A DNA stretch of 64,000 bases from Ww85 sp963745765 (GCA_963745765.1 CAVUYQ010000033.1:73949-137948); one strand, 5' to 3'. Shown: positions 1-9,605, counted from the stretch's first letter. Translations and numbers: made by a program. The notes: a model not told the origin generated them from the letters alone.

Positions 1-50
1 TCCAAAAGCTAATCATTTTTTTTTGTATTATTAAAGTTTATTACGGAAGA

Positions 51-138
51 TTATGTGACAGTATGGAAAATTATGTGACAGTATACCTAATGCCAACGTA
101 AACATCCTGCGGAAAAGCCGCAGGATGTTTACGTTGGC
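51..138. repeat. REP-like direct repeats plus perfect 21-bp hairpin
   Basis: The 14-mer TTATGTGACAGTAT occurs at 51-64 and 71-84. Right behind it, 92-112 and 118-138 are perfect reverse complements (21 bp) around a 5-base loop AAAAG. A diverged copy of the second direct repeat and the left arm recurs at 1737-1787. Such sequences resemble REP elements that accompany RAYT-type (IS200-like) transposases; no such transposase is in the window. The hairpin ends 24 bases before the start of the methyltransferase gene, so it lies in its 5' region. Confidence 0.7.
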
Positions 139-162
139 AGGAAAAGACAGGAGACTTACTGG

Positions 163-861
163 ATGAGAGAGGGGTTGGACACTAAACATCTCCAGACCAT
201 TTATAACCATATCGCCAAACGGTATGATTTCCAACACGCTATCATCACGGCCAAATCTGATCAGCGGGGACGTAGAATGGTGGTCGAGAGGACCGTTCAG
301 CCCGGTGACCATGTTCTGGATTGTGGAGCAGGAACCGGCAGTACCTCCTTTCTGGCAGCCCAAAAAGTCGGCCCTGACGGTCACGTAACCCTATTTGATC
401 TAAGTGATGGCATGTTAACAGTCGCCAAAGAAAAGGCCAACGTATTGGGACTGCAAGATCGCGTAACATTCCACACGGGGAATATGTTTAACTTGACCTT
501 TGAGGATGGGTACTTTGACGCTGTTCTTTCTACCTATAGTATGTGTCCTTTATACGACCCGGCCAAAGGTGTCTTGGAGCTATTTCGTGTTCTTAAAGCT
601 GGGGGACGGGCTGGGGTGGCTCACTCCACAGAACCATCAAATCCCTTGATGCGCTGGCTGGCAGACCGAATTGAAGACCTGGCCTGGCACATTCCGACCC
701 TCTCGATGGGATGCCGGGCGGTATCCGTTTTGCCAACCTTGAAGCAGGCCGGCGCGACAGTGACATTTCATCGCCTTATCGGGGTGCCGTTGTGGCCGTT
801 TGAGGTCTTTGTGGTAGAGAAACCAAAAGTACGGTGGGAAAAGAAAGTGAGACAATTTTGA
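163..861 (+). CDS. Class I SAM-dependent methyltransferase
   Basis: 232 aa. A Rossmann-type methyltransferase of the UbiE/Methyltransf_11 kind. Motif I is VLDCGAGTGS at residues 51-60, followed by an acidic strand end (LFDLSDGML, about 97) and a motif IV-like DAVLSTYSMCPLYDP near 118. The substrate cannot be told from sequence; quinone or lipid-like small molecules are common in this group. The ATG at 163 has AGGAGA upstream. It stands alone between repeat elements, with no operon partner: the next gene (MarC) starts 190 bp later behind a dispersed palindrome. The fold is confident, the function is not. Confidence 0.8.
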   Translation: MREGLDTKHLQTIYNHIAKRYDFQHAIITAKSDQRGRRMVVERTVQPGDHVLDCGAGTGSTSFLAAQKVGPDGHVTLFDLSDGMLTVAKEKANVLGLQDRVTFHTGNMFNLTFEDGYFDAVLSTYSMCPLYDPAKGVLELFRVLKAGGRAGVAHSTEPSNPLMRWLADRIEDLAWHIPTLSMGCRAVSVLPTLKQAGATVTFHRLIGVPLWPFEVFVVEKPKVRWEKKVRQF

Positions 862-903
862 AAAATGATACAATACTCTGATAGAAGAGGATACAGAACT
901 TAT

Positions 904-938
904 GGGTACCCTGAATAATTCGATTATTCAAGGTGGCC
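904..938. repeat. Dispersed palindrome, TGAATAATT family
   Basis: The element starts GGGTACCCTGAATAATT and ends ATTATTCAAGGTGGCC, forming an imperfect hairpin with almost no loop. It is the clearest complete copy of a family also seen near 3091, 7251, 9429, 10093, 30569 and 51125. It lies in the gap between the methyltransferase and the MarC gene. Confidence 0.65.
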
Positions 939-1053
939 TAATATCGAAGTATCAAAAAGTAATTTTCAGGATATTAAACTTTTAATAACAGGATAATGCA
1001 CCGGATAGACCGGTGATCATCATGTTGATGAAAAATATTTTAGTGATAATCTG

Positions 1054-1686
1054 ATGATTGAAACGGCAAGCTTGGCCTTGGCAACTTTCTTTGCAACGAT
1101 TGGCCCAATCGACGTTGCTGCTGTCTTTGCTGCGCTGACGGCGACTGGAACGCCAGAGTATAAGCGATCGATGGCCATCCGAGCGACGGTGATTGCTTCA
1201 ATAATTCTGCTCACTTTCGCTCTAGGTGGCAAGCTCATCTTAGCTAGTCTTGGTATATCTCTCGCTGCCTTGAGGACGGCTGGCGGGATATTGCTGTTGC
1301 TCATTGGCATTGATATGGTGTTCGCGCGCTCATCCGGCGGCACCTCGACGACAGACGAAGAAGAGCGCGAAGCGATATCGAAACAGGATATTTCTATTTT
1401 CCCGATAGCTACGCCACTCATCGCGGGTCCTGGTGCTATGGGTGCGGCTATTCTGTTGATGGCAAATGCAGAAGGAGATCTAAAACGGCAAGTAATTGTT
1501 GTTGCCTCGCTCCTTGCCATTTTGTTACTCACCGGTATAGCATTGCTGCTTGCAAGCAAAATTCATCAGCTGCTCGGTGTCACTGGCATGCATGTAATAA
1601 GTAGAATTATGGGCGTTTTGCTGTCTGCTTTGGCAGTTCAGTTCATTTTTGATGGTATTAAACAAAGTGGTGTGTTTGGCACTTGA
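1054..1686 (+). CDS. MarC family (UPF0056) inner-membrane protein
   Basis: 210 aa, about six hydrophobic segments, with the family hallmarks FFATIGPIDVAAVF near residue 12 and PIATPLIAGPGAM near 116. These paired half-helix motifs define MarC/UPF0056 membrane proteins, whose transport role is not settled. Length is normal for the family. ATG 1054 is used because the reading frame just upstream is closed; the ribosome site is weak. A second MarC paralogue lies at 23940-24542 on the other strand. Confidence 0.85.
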   Translation: MIETASLALATFFATIGPIDVAAVFAALTATGTPEYKRSMAIRATVIASIILLTFALGGKLILASLGISLAALRTAGGILLLLIGIDMVFARSSGGTSTTDEEEREAISKQDISIFPIATPLIAGPGAMGAAILLMANAEGDLKRQVIVVASLLAILLLTGIALLLASKIHQLLGVTGMHVISRIMGVLLSALAVQFIFDGIKQSGVFGT

Positions 1687-1736
1687 CTGCAAACTTAAAC
1701 CATCTTACCAGGGCATCCAATCGACTCGCCTAGACA

Positions 1737-1990
1737 AATTATGGTGACAGTATACGTAATTCCAAGCAAAACATCCTGCGGACAAGCTGAAACAATATTA
1801 CTATCCAGTATCAAGTTATGGAGGGTGCCCAAGGTTCTTAAAATACAAGGGAGAAGCAGGGGGGACCGTGGAAATCATGGCTTGGGTTATGCTCTATCCT
1901 CTCAGTTTGGGGACGACAACAGAGCTCGGCATGTAACCGCATTACGGGAACTCTCCGGGCGGAGCAGTCAAGGGGACGGAACTCTGTAGG
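1737..1990. repeat. Decayed REP/RAYT-like repeat remnants
   Basis: 1737-1787 is a diverged copy of the element at 71-112: it shares GACAGTATAC, a TAAT-TCCAA stretch and AACATCCTGCGG, but lacks the second hairpin arm. At 1974-1990 there is GGGGACGGAACTCTG, a sequence type that recurs at 7358-7374. The 250 bp between MarC and the P1 peptidase therefore look like relics of small mobile repeats. No credible gene is seen here. Confidence 0.5.
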
Positions 1991-2023
1991 TGTAAAATGA
2001 ATTACATGATGCAGCGGGGAAAA

Positions 2024-3032
2024 ATGACACGAATTGATTTTACCGACATAGAAGGCATCAAAGTCGGCCACGCCCATGATCTATCTGCAGCAACGGGCTG
2101 CACCGTCATCATCGCCCCTGGAGGTGCGACAGTAGGCGTTGACGTACGGGGGGGCGCTCCGGGGACACGGGAAACAGATCTTTTAAGCCCCGTCAATCTC
2201 GTACAGAAAATCCACGGGATACTCCTGACCGGGGGGAGTGCCTTCGGCCTGGATGCTGCAGCCGGAGTTATGCAATACCTTGAGGAGCATGCTATTGGCT
2301 TTGACGTTCAGGTTGCTAAAGTACCTATCGTGTGCGGTGCTGCGCTGTTCGATCTCATGATCGGTGATCCGAGGATCAGACCCGATAAGGCGATGGGGTA
2401 TCGGGCATGCATGAATGCCGGCTTCGCATCGCTTGAACAGGGCAATGTCGGTGCCGGAACAGGTGCTACTGTTGGAAAGATTCGCGGCATGGGACGGGCC
2501 ATGAAAAGCGGCTTCGGTCATTTCGCTTTTCATATCGGAGAACTGAAGGTTGGGGCCCTCGTTGCCGTCAACTGCCTTGGAGATGTGGTTGATCCCCAGA
2601 CCGGCGGAAAATTGGCCGGCCTTCTCAGCGAAAACCTGCAATCATTCGATAATACGGAAGAAACATTAATCTCTTCATATGCTGATATAGGTAATCTTTT
2701 CAGCGGCAACACCACCATCGGTGTTGTCGCGACAAATGCGTCCCTTACTAAAGCACAGGCCACAAAACTCGCCTCCATGGCCCATAACGGTTACGCCAGG
2801 ACATTACGCCCGGCCCATACCATGTTCGATGGTGACACCATCTTTGCCATGTCAACCGGCAGTGTCGAAGCAGACCTGAGTCAGTGTAGGGACTCTTGCA
2901 GCGATAGCCATGGAGCGGGCTGTCCTGGCAGCCCTGGAGAATTCAGGACCGCTCTGCGGTCTTCTCTGCTGCGCTGACTTGAAGGCGAAACAAAAAGATG
3001 ACAAAACTTGTGACAAGGGTCAAAAGGAATAA
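2024..3032 (+). CDS. P1 (DmpA-like) family peptidase, frameshifted near 3' end
   Basis: Self-processing N-terminal-nucleophile aminopeptidase/amidase family (S58). Visible landmarks: VGVDVRGGAPGTRETDLL, GGSAFGLDAA, GAGTGATVGK, and NTTIGVVATNA, where the Thr after Asn is the expected autocleavage and catalytic residue. ATG 2024 (MTRIDF) is preferred over 1997 because GGGGAAAA precedes it. The frame that starts here closes at 2977 with a C-terminus unlike the family. From about 2886 the next frame reads VGTLAAIAMERAVLAALEN and runs to a stop at 3032, as the family expects. One extra base near 2884-2887 explains it: either a real lesion or a sequence error. Confidence 0.8.
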
Positions 3033-3090
3033 CCTAATCATCATCCACCGGGGAGAACCGGCCAGCGTCTTGCGTCGGTTGCTTGCCGAT

Positions 3091-3115
3091 CATAATTCAA
3101 GGTGGCCCTGAGCTC
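3091..3115. repeat. Half copy of TGAATAATT-family palindrome
   Basis: ATAATTCAAGGTGGCCCTGAG matches the right arm of the element at 904-938. It lies between the P1 peptidase and the cupin gene. Confidence 0.45.
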
Positions 3116-3205
3116 TTCCTGCCGGTTCACCGGCAACCTGGAATGACCGCCGAACCATCAAAAAAAAATTGTATATGAGGTATTTATCTTAACAAGAAGG
3201 GAATA

Positions 3206-3565
3206 ATGGAAACGATAGATCTAAAAGACAAATTTTCACAATTTAGTGATTTCTGGAGCCCAAAAATAGTTGGTGAACTCAATGGTCAGCTGGTGAAACT
3301 GGCAAAATTGAAAGGGGAATTTGTCTGGCATCACCATGAGAATGAAGATGAACTCTTTATGGTAATAAAAGGCAGCCTGACAATCAAAACGAGAGATAAG
3401 GATATTCAGCTAGCTGAAGGCCAATTCTTTATTATTCCAAGAGGTGTAGAACATATGCCTGTGGCCGATGAAGAATGCCATGTCCTGCTTTTTGAGCCGG
3501 ATACTGTCCTCAATACCGGTAATGTGGTGAATGAAAGAACTGTTCAATTTATTGAAAAAATATAG
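3206..3565 (+). CDS. Small cupin-domain protein
   Basis: 119 aa single-domain cupin. Motif 1 is visible as WHHHENEDELFMVIKGSL (residues 41-58), giving two or three His and a Glu for a metal; motif 2 is GQFFIIPRGVEHMP near residue 74, with the second His. This class binds a metal and is often an isomerase, dioxygenase or sensor of small acids; the substrate is unknown. AAGGGAATA precedes the ATG. It lies 50 bp before the radical-SAM gene and may once have been cotranscribed with it and the DUF89 gene. Confidence 0.85.
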   Translation: METIDLKDKFSQFSDFWSPKIVGELNGQLVKLAKLKGEFVWHHHENEDELFMVIKGSLTIKTRDKDIQLAEGQFFIIPRGVEHMPVADEECHVLLFEPDTVLNTGNVVNERTVQFIEKI

Positions 3566-4355
3566 AAATCAACAGAGATTACTCTTTGATAGAGCATAAA
3601 AACAGACTTTTAAAGATGAGAATTCTTCTCACATACCCTTATTGTCTGGAAGATCGAATCCATGCGGAAAACGTCGAGAGCATGCCCATCGGCATCTACT
3701 ATGTGGCGGCTCTTTTAAAGGAAAAAAATTATGATGTCGAAATCATCAACTGGCAGAAACTCGGCCGGACTCCTGAAGAGATAAGGGCTATACTCATCGA
3801 AAAGAGCCCTGATGTAATCGGGTTTTCCATTCTCCAGGCAAACCGGTGGGGCGGCATCGAAATAGCAAAGGTTGCAAAACAGGTCAACCCGGACGTGAAA
3901 ATTGTCTTCGGCGGCATCACCCCCACATTTCTCTGGAAACATTTCCTCACTCACTTCCCTGAAATAGACTGCATTATTCGAGGAGAAGGTGAATATACCT
4001 TTCTCGAATTGATACAATGTTACGAAAAAAAGGAATTCGAAAGCATCGGCGTCATTCCTGGAATCGCCTTCCGGGAGAACCACATTCCGGTAAAAAACCG
4101 GGATTCCGAACCCGTTCAAAACCTTGACGAACTACCCAATCCAGCGAAATATTACCCCTTTAATCACCTGGCCCTGACGCGAGGCTGTCCCGGGAACTGC
4201 ACATTCTGCGGTTCCCCTCAATTTTGGGGACAGAAGGTACGATTTCACTCGACCGGCTACTTTGTTGACCAGCTTGAACTTCAATACAGAAGAGGCATCA
4301 CCTTTTTCCTTATTTCAGACGACACCTTCACCTTCAAAAAAGAGCGGGTAATTGA

Positions 4356-6250
4356 ATCTGATGGACACGTAAAAAGCTAAAACGCCATTTTCAACCGATC
4401 CAACCGATTCGGCTGAAAGTTTAAATAAAATGCGACGTATTCTCGTAAACGTCGCTTCAATTGCTCTTTGATAAGACAACAGACAGCCAAGACGGCCCAA
4501 AAAACACCACATAGTGGTACCTGTGGTTCATTTTGCCACTTTCTGTGCCGACTGGCCCTGAAAATGTTGACACCTATGGCCTTCATTACTGCGGCAAAAC
4601 ATACTGCCTTCATGCCGCGTACCCGAAGGTGCTTGACACCCGTGCGCCGGTCGAACTCAGACATGGTCGCTTCGACTCCAGCCCTGAACCTGTACTTATC
4701 CTTGAATAAGGCCGTGGGCTCAATGCGTTTGCGGCAGGCAAGGCGAATATCTTTGTGTTTATAGCGGATGTAATAGGCCTTTTTTCCTTTGCAGATGGGG
4801 CATTGTTTAAATACAGGACAATTGGAGCAAACACTTGGTGTAAAGGATGCACTGAAGCCGGTTGATATTTTTTTCACCCTGCTCGGGGCAAAACCTTGAG
4901 GGCAGGAAGTGATCCAGCCCTGATCGTTGATGGTAAAATCGGCAAGGTGCATTTTCTTCTGATTGCCAGGCATAGCCGGGGCAATCACAGTAACACAGTG
5001 CTCTTTCCGTGCTTGCTCGCAATTGCTATCGCTGCCATAGAGCGAATCAGCGAGGAGCTGCTGCGGAGACATTTCTTGTTGCTTAAGTTTTTCCAAGGCA
5101 GGCAGCAGGCTGCCGGCATCGTGTTTGTCCGCTGACTCAACGGCGACATGGGTAATCAGGGAAAGGTGTTTATCGGCACCTTCAGTGTAATTCTCAACGA
5201 CCTGCACTTGATAGCCCTGTCCTTTATGGCTGCTGTAACCGGCATCCGGATCAGAGGGATTTTGCAGAGAATCCGAAGGCACATCTTTATTTGGTCTGGC
5301 GACTGCCTTTGGTTCGGTGGAACCTGTGTTATCGTCTGCGACGATGCACTGTTCCTTGAAGAGCCGAACCAGCAGCTTAAAGCTGCTCATGTCGTGGATG
5401 GATCTTTCTGAACCAAAATGCTGGGTCAGGATAAATACATCATCAGCGAGTTGGTCAAGAGTCCTGCTTGACTCTGAAGGTTTGACCATGGCGAAAAGAG
5501 ATCCTTCTTTTTTGCCGAGATAGCGCCCGGTCAGGCTTTCGTCAAGTTGATCAAAGAGAATACGGTGTTGACGTTTGAGATTAACCAGGAATTTCTTGAT
5601 GGTTCTCGCGAACAGCCCGATACGGCCGAGATTGCGCATATTGGATTTCACATGCACGGAGTCCATACGCTGCTTGGACAGGTCGGCTTTGAAGAGCTTG
5701 GCTAAGGTTTGCAGTGTCTTATCAAATATTTCATTGTATGTCTCATCTGTGGACATGAAGTTACGCATAGTCCAGAGAGATTTATGACTGATGTAGGAGG
5801 CTGCGTCAGAGGCGTTGGTGATATTGAGGGCATAGTGCCACTGGATGTTAAAACAAAACTGTTCCACGGCTTGGTCATCGGTCAGGTCATGCATCTGTTG
5901 GAGAACCATCAGTCCCATCATCGAATAGAGTTCCTTAGTAGGACGACCATTCCATTCATGGTAGTGACTGCGCAGAGTCTCCACCGGCAGTTTGGGGAGG
6001 ATTTTCTGCTGGAACAGCCCCGACCATGAGTCAACGAGAAGTTTTCGTCTCTTGGGTCCCAAATGGCCCCAGGGATCGAATATGTTAAGCTGTTTGTGGT
6101 TTTTTACATGAAACATTTATTCCCTCGTATTTATTTGAAATTACGAGATAATATTAATATAAAACGCGTTTTTTGGCAACAGCTAAATTTGGTTTTATGA
6201 CGTAATATTAGCAGGTTGAGCTAAAAACACTTTTTACGATTCCATCAGAT
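4356..6250. mobile_element. IS1182-like insertion sequence in radical SAM gene
   Basis: Ends are inverted copies: ATCTGATGGACACGTAAAAAG at 4356 and, on the other strand from 6250, ATCTGATGGAATCGTAAAAAG. Length is about 1.9 kb with one transposase on the minus strand. The exact target duplication is unclear: the flanks can be joined with no duplication or with a few bases of GATC. Insertion interrupts the radical-SAM gene after codon V-I-E and brings a TAA at 4378. Confidence 0.85.
4377..6116 (-). CDS. IS1182-family transposase
   Basis: 579 aa, intact. The N-terminal domain has the IS1182/DUF772 pattern (SHYHEWNGRPTKELYSMMG, then QMHDLTDDQAVEQFCFNIQW near 75-95), followed by a DDE catalytic core: first Asp in RMDSVHVKSN (about 152), second in LLADSLYGSDSN (about 354), and a C-terminal RAGVEATMSEFDRRTGVKHLR segment that carries the last Glu. 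A Cys-rich patch (CSNCPVFKQCPICKGK) is typical of the group. GAGGGAATAA precedes the start. The intact frame suggests recent movement. Confidence 0.9.
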   Translation of the reverse strand: MFHVKNHKQLNIFDPWGHLGPKRRKLLVDSWSGLFQQKILPKLPVETLRSHYHEWNGRPTKELYSMMGLMVLQQMHDLTDDQAVEQFCFNIQWHYALNITNASDAASYISHKSLWTMRNFMSTDETYNEIFDKTLQTLAKLFKADLSKQRMDSVHVKSNMRNLGRIGLFARTIKKFLVNLKRQHRILFDQLDESLTGRYLGKKEGSLFAMVKPSESSRTLDQLADDVFILTQHFGSERSIHDMSSFKLLVRLFKEQCIVADDNTGSTEPKAVARPNKDVPSDSLQNPSDPDAGYSSHKGQGYQVQVVENYTEGADKHLSLITHVAVESADKHDAGSLLPALEKLKQQEMSPQQLLADSLYGSDSNCEQARKEHCVTVIAPAMPGNQKKMHLADFTINDQGWITSCPQGFAPSRVKKISTGFSASFTPSVCSNCPVFKQCPICKGKKAYYIRYKHKDIRLACRKRIEPTALFKDKYRFRAGVEATMSEFDRRTGVKHLRVRGMKAVCFAAVMKAIGVNIFRASRHRKWQNEPQVPLCGVFWAVLAVCCLIKEQLKRRLREYVAFYLNFQPNRLDRLKMAF

Positions 6251-7250
6251 CTGCAAAGAGATCATTGAACGTGGACTCGAGATAATCTGGTTTGCGATAT
6301 CAAGGGTCAATTTTATAACGGAAGAGGTCGTCTACTGGATGAGAAAGGCCGGATGCATCCAGATCAGTTTTGGTGTGGAAAGCGGTTCTCCGACAATCAG
6401 GAATATCCTGAACAAAAGGACCACGAATGAGCAGATTAAAAATGCGTTCAAAATCACCCTAAATTGCGGCATACTGCCCCGGGCATATATCATTTTCGGC
6501 TCCCCCGGCGAAACGAGAAAGACGATTCAGGAAAGCATTGATCTCATCAACGAGATCAAACCCCTTGTCATCATTTTTCACGTTCTTGTCGTGTTCCCGG
6601 GTACCAGGCTCTATCAGAATTTTAAGAAAAAGTTCAACATCTCAGATGACTTATGGTTGAAGCCGATTGAAGATATCATGTACTTTGAAATCGACGAACG
6701 TCTGTCTATGGAAAAAATTGAGCAATTCAAGAATATGCTGCACCGGAACTTTTTTAAAAATCTTCCCTCTTTTGTGGATGAGATTGAACTTATCGATGAT
6801 CCCGAACTCTATCCGATGCACGCCGATTTCTACTCAAGGCTTGCCATAAGCTTTGACAAGGGCGAATATTCAAGGGTTGAAGCGCTTGGAGATAGTAAAG
6901 TAATTGCGGAAAAACTGTACCGGAAATCCCTGGAATATCATCCTGTGCCCCGCGCATATCTCGGTATTGGAATGATTCGGCAGAAAAACAGAGACCTTGC
7001 CGGATCCATAGAAGTCCTTTCCGAAGGGGTAAAACACTTTCCTGATGACGAGCTGATAAACACCTGTTTGGGTATCAGCTATATGAACCTGGGCCAATTC
7101 AATAGTGCCCTTTCCTACCTTCTGAAATTCCAGGAATCGCAACAGGCCTTGAATTTTATTGCCACCTGCTACAACGGATTGAACGATCATGAAAAAGAGG
7201 CAGCCGCTCGAAAAAAGCTTCGCTTGTTCCAACAGGGGAGGAATCTAAAC

Positions 7251-7374
7251 GGGCGCCTTGAATAATTGCCTTTTCTGTCGATCTCTTCGTTATACCCGAT
7301 GGCAACGCTTTTAGGTTATGAGGAGATACGGGGACAGGATACATAATTCTCAGGAACGGGGACGGAATTATTTG
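7251..7374. repeat. Palindrome half plus two GGGGAC REP-like pieces
   Basis: 7251-7268 (GGGCGCCTTGAATAATTG) is the left arm of the TGAATAATT family and supplies the TAA that ends the radical-SAM gene. GGGGACAGGATACATAATT at 7330 and GGGGACGGAATTATTTG at 7358 are REP/RAYT-like pieces related to those near 1974. The rest of the gap up to 7446 shows nothing recognisable. Confidence 0.55.
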
Positions 7375-7743
7375 ATTTTGAAGGATTTTTTTGTGAGATT
7401 CGTGTACTGCTTATTCAAGGAACCGCATAAAGAGTGCCTTAAGATATGAAAGAAAAAAACAAACATATTTCAACCGAATGCTATCCCTGTATATTCCAGC
7501 AGCTTTCATCCCTGGCAGCACTTGTGAAATTGAATGACGTGGAGAAAAAAAGCCTCTTTGAAGAGTCAATGCAATATCTTCTGGAAACGCATGGTGAGGG
7601 TATTGTGGTGCAGCACATCATAAGGAAGGCTACCGATTCCGTCATTGACCTGCTAAACAAGCCAAGCGATTTTGATCCCTATCGTGCAATAAAGACTCGC
7701 TCCAACGATATCGCACGTAGCTATTCCCAGGTGTTTAAAGAAA

Positions 7744-8806
7744 TCTGATTACGCATGAAACTCAGCCACCTTCAAAATCCGTGCTGGGAAAGGCAGCGTC
7801 CTGACGGCTATGAAACAAAAACGTGGTATCAACCGGCGTAGATCGAAGCGCCTGTTGAACCGATAACAAAACTCCGCGAGATACCGATGGAAATGCTTCT
7901 CGCTGATGGCATGAAAGGTACCTCGCAGCGAGTTCTTCACGTTGCCGATGATGGTATTGACCCATTTAAACTCTGGGATCTTGACACTGTCCGGGCCGCC
8001 ACCGGTGATGATTACCGTGTGCTCATGGCCGGCCCGACCGAGCGCATTGAAACAGCCCAGACCATCGGAGATAACCATAGAACCGGGAGCAAGATGGTCG
8101 GCGGCCCAGGCTTTAACCGCTTCCAGTGAGAATGAGCGGACACGAGTAAAACGCATGTTCAGGGGATGGTCCTCTTCATTGGTTGTCACGGCGGCAATAA
8201 ACGGTAGTTTACCGGTTGCCCCTCGACCGCGATTGCCGTCATGCTTTTTGCCGCCCCAGTAGGAGTCATCAAGTTGTATGAAACCGGCAAGTGGCTTGCT
8301 GTCGTCACGCAGTTTCATAACCTGCTGGAGTTTATGCTTCATGAGCAGTGCGGTATTGCTGGCAACACCGAGTGTTCGGGACATACTGAGGGCGGAGACA
8401 CTGGTCTTTGATTGGGTTACCAGATAGATGGCAAGCAGCCAGGTGGTAAGCGGTAATTTGGTGGCAGCAAAGATCGTCCCGGAGGTGAGCGAGGTCTGTC
8501 TGTGACAGTGATTACACTGAAACAGCAGTCGGCCTTTCAACTCGCAATACGCGGTATGGCCACAGGCAGGGCAGACGAACCCCGTGGGCCAGCGCCACTG
8601 GAAAAGGGCTTGTCGGCATTGCTTTTCGGTACCGTAATGTTGAAGAAATTCGGTCAAGCTGAGCCCTGGTTGAAATTGAATTTTGTTTCTCGCCATGGTT
8701 GTGTTCCTCCCGTTAAGGTTTGGAGCAGGGTACCATGGCTGGGGTATCACCAAGTGATCACCCCTCCCATAAAAACGTGTGTAGCTGAGTTTGCTGCGTA
8801 ATCAGA
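7744..8806. mobile_element. IS1595-like insertion sequence with 8-bp target duplication
   Basis: Terminal inverted repeats start TCTGATTACGCA at 7744 and, on the other strand, at 8806; they stay similar for about 25 bases (GAAACTCAGC versus CAAACTCAGC). The 8-mer TAAAGAAA flanks it on both sides (7736-7743 and 8807-8814), matching the 8-bp duplications of the IS1595 family. Length 1063 bp with one transposase gene. The clean ends and perfect duplication point to a recent insertion. Confidence 0.95.
7749..8696 (-). CDS. IS1595-family transposase
   Basis: 315 aa from ATG 8696, which has GGGAGG at good spacing; a longer frame to 8753 lacks one. N-terminal zinc ribbon FVCPACGHTAYCELKGR...FQCNHCHRQTS, then SGTIFAATKLPLTTWLLAIYL, and the ISXO2-like core with IQLDDSYWGGKKHDGNRGRG and VISDGLGCFNAL, the family's catalytic acids, and a C-terminal RFDLRRLIPR region. 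Ends inside the left terminal repeat. The frame is complete, so the element may still be active. Confidence 0.92.
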   Translation of the reverse strand: MARNKIQFQPGLSLTEFLQHYGTEKQCRQALFQWRWPTGFVCPACGHTAYCELKGRLLFQCNHCHRQTSLTSGTIFAATKLPLTTWLLAIYLVTQSKTSVSALSMSRTLGVASNTALLMKHKLQQVMKLRDDSKPLAGFIQLDDSYWGGKKHDGNRGRGATGKLPFIAAVTTNEEDHPLNMRFTRVRSFSLEAVKAWAADHLAPGSMVISDGLGCFNALGRAGHEHTVIITGGGPDSVKIPEFKWVNTIIGNVKNSLRGTFHAISEKHFHRYLAEFCYRFNRRFDLRRLIPRFCFIAVRTLPFPARILKVAEFHA

Positions 8807-9428
8807 TAAAGAAAAGATCAGGAAATCCCGCTCACCCCTTGAGACAGCCGTGAAGATCGCCGCTGCCGGTAATATTATTGATTTTGGAGCGAAGAATCAT
8901 GTTGCTCTTTCCATAGAAGAAGAGCTTGACTCGATTGATCAGCGTGGCTTTGGCGTTTATCACTTCGATGCCTTTTTCAAACGGCTTTCGACGGCAGGTA
9001 CCCTGTTATATATCTGTGATAATGCGGGCGAGATTGTTTTAGACAAGCTTTTCATAGAGGAGATCAAAAAGGCTTTTCCATCAGTAGCTATAATCTGTGC
9101 TTTGAGGGAAAGACCGATCATCAATGACGCTGTGCTCAATGATGCGCTCTCTGTCGGGCTTGACCGGGTGGCAACTGTTATTTCGTCCGGAAGTGTTTAT
9201 CCCGGGACGATTCTCGAGGAAACTACCCGCGCCTTTAGGGAACTCTTCGATAAATCCGATCTTATTATCTCCAAAGGGCAGGGAAACTTTGAATCACTGC
9301 TTGATACGGCTAACGAAAAGGTGTTTTTCATCCTGAGAATCAAGTGTGATCTGATGGCAAGACTCTCAGGAACCCAGCGGGGAAATCTCGTTCTTATGCA
9401 AGGAAAACAGCCGCTGACTGGTCATTGA

Positions 9429-9470
9429 GGGCGCCTTGAGCATAATGATCTTTCGTTGTTATCATAGTTG
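9429..9470. repeat. Diverged copy of TGAATAATT-family element
   Basis: GGGCGCCTTGAGCATAATGATC begins directly after the DUF89 stop codon and resembles the left arms at 7251 and 51125. The following bases ATCTTTCGTTGTTATCAT also parallel the inner part of those copies. Nothing else is evident up to 9605. Confidence 0.4.
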
Positions 9471-9605
9471 GCTACCGTGTTCAGACCCCGGTAAGGAAAA
9501 AAATATAGTTCTTCAGGCCGTCCATGAGCGGTTTTTGGGCACTTTCGAGTGGCTTCATTACCGCGATCATTGACATTCAATCACAAAACAGAAGGAGAGA
9601 TTTTC

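Larger units (their letters stand above)
3616..7265 (+). pseudogene. B12-binding radical SAM / TPR protein, split by IS
   Basis: 5' part 3616-4355 has a cobalamin-binding-type domain (MRILLTYPYC..., PIGIYYVAALLKEKNYDVEIINW) and the start of a radical-SAM domain with CPGNCTFC (C-x3-C-x2-C). The 3' part resumes at 6251, reading ICKEIIERGLEIIWFAISR, continues the SAM barrel (SFGVESGSPTIRNILNK) and ends in TPR-like helices (AYLGIGMIRQKNRDLAGS, NTCLGISYMNLGQFNSA). The left flank GTAATTGA and right flank GATCTGC rejoin as V-I-E-I-C, so the gene was whole before insertion. ATG 3616 is chosen over the TTG at 3586. Its stop codon lies in a dispersed palindrome. Confidence 0.85.
7446..9428 (+). pseudogene. 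DUF89/ARMT1-like protein, split by IS1595-type element
   Basis: Codons 7446-7743 give the helical N-terminal part with the ECYPCIFQQ metal-site-like motif. Removing 7744-8814 (the IS plus one target copy) joins the frame exactly: V-F-K-E-K-I-R-K-S-R, then VKIAAAGNIIDFGA, YICDNAGEIVLDKL and SKGQGNFESL, the conserved blocks of DUF89 (damage-control phosphatase / ARMT1-like) proteins. The rejoined gene encodes 303 aa, the usual size. DUF89 enzymes are metal-dependent phosphatases of damaged metabolites in characterised cases. The gene is inactive as it stands. Confidence 0.9.

Noticed and set aside
1020..1559. 179-codon minus-strand open frame inside marC
   Set aside because: A shadow of the MarC reading frame; Ala/Ser/Ile-biased and without a start site.
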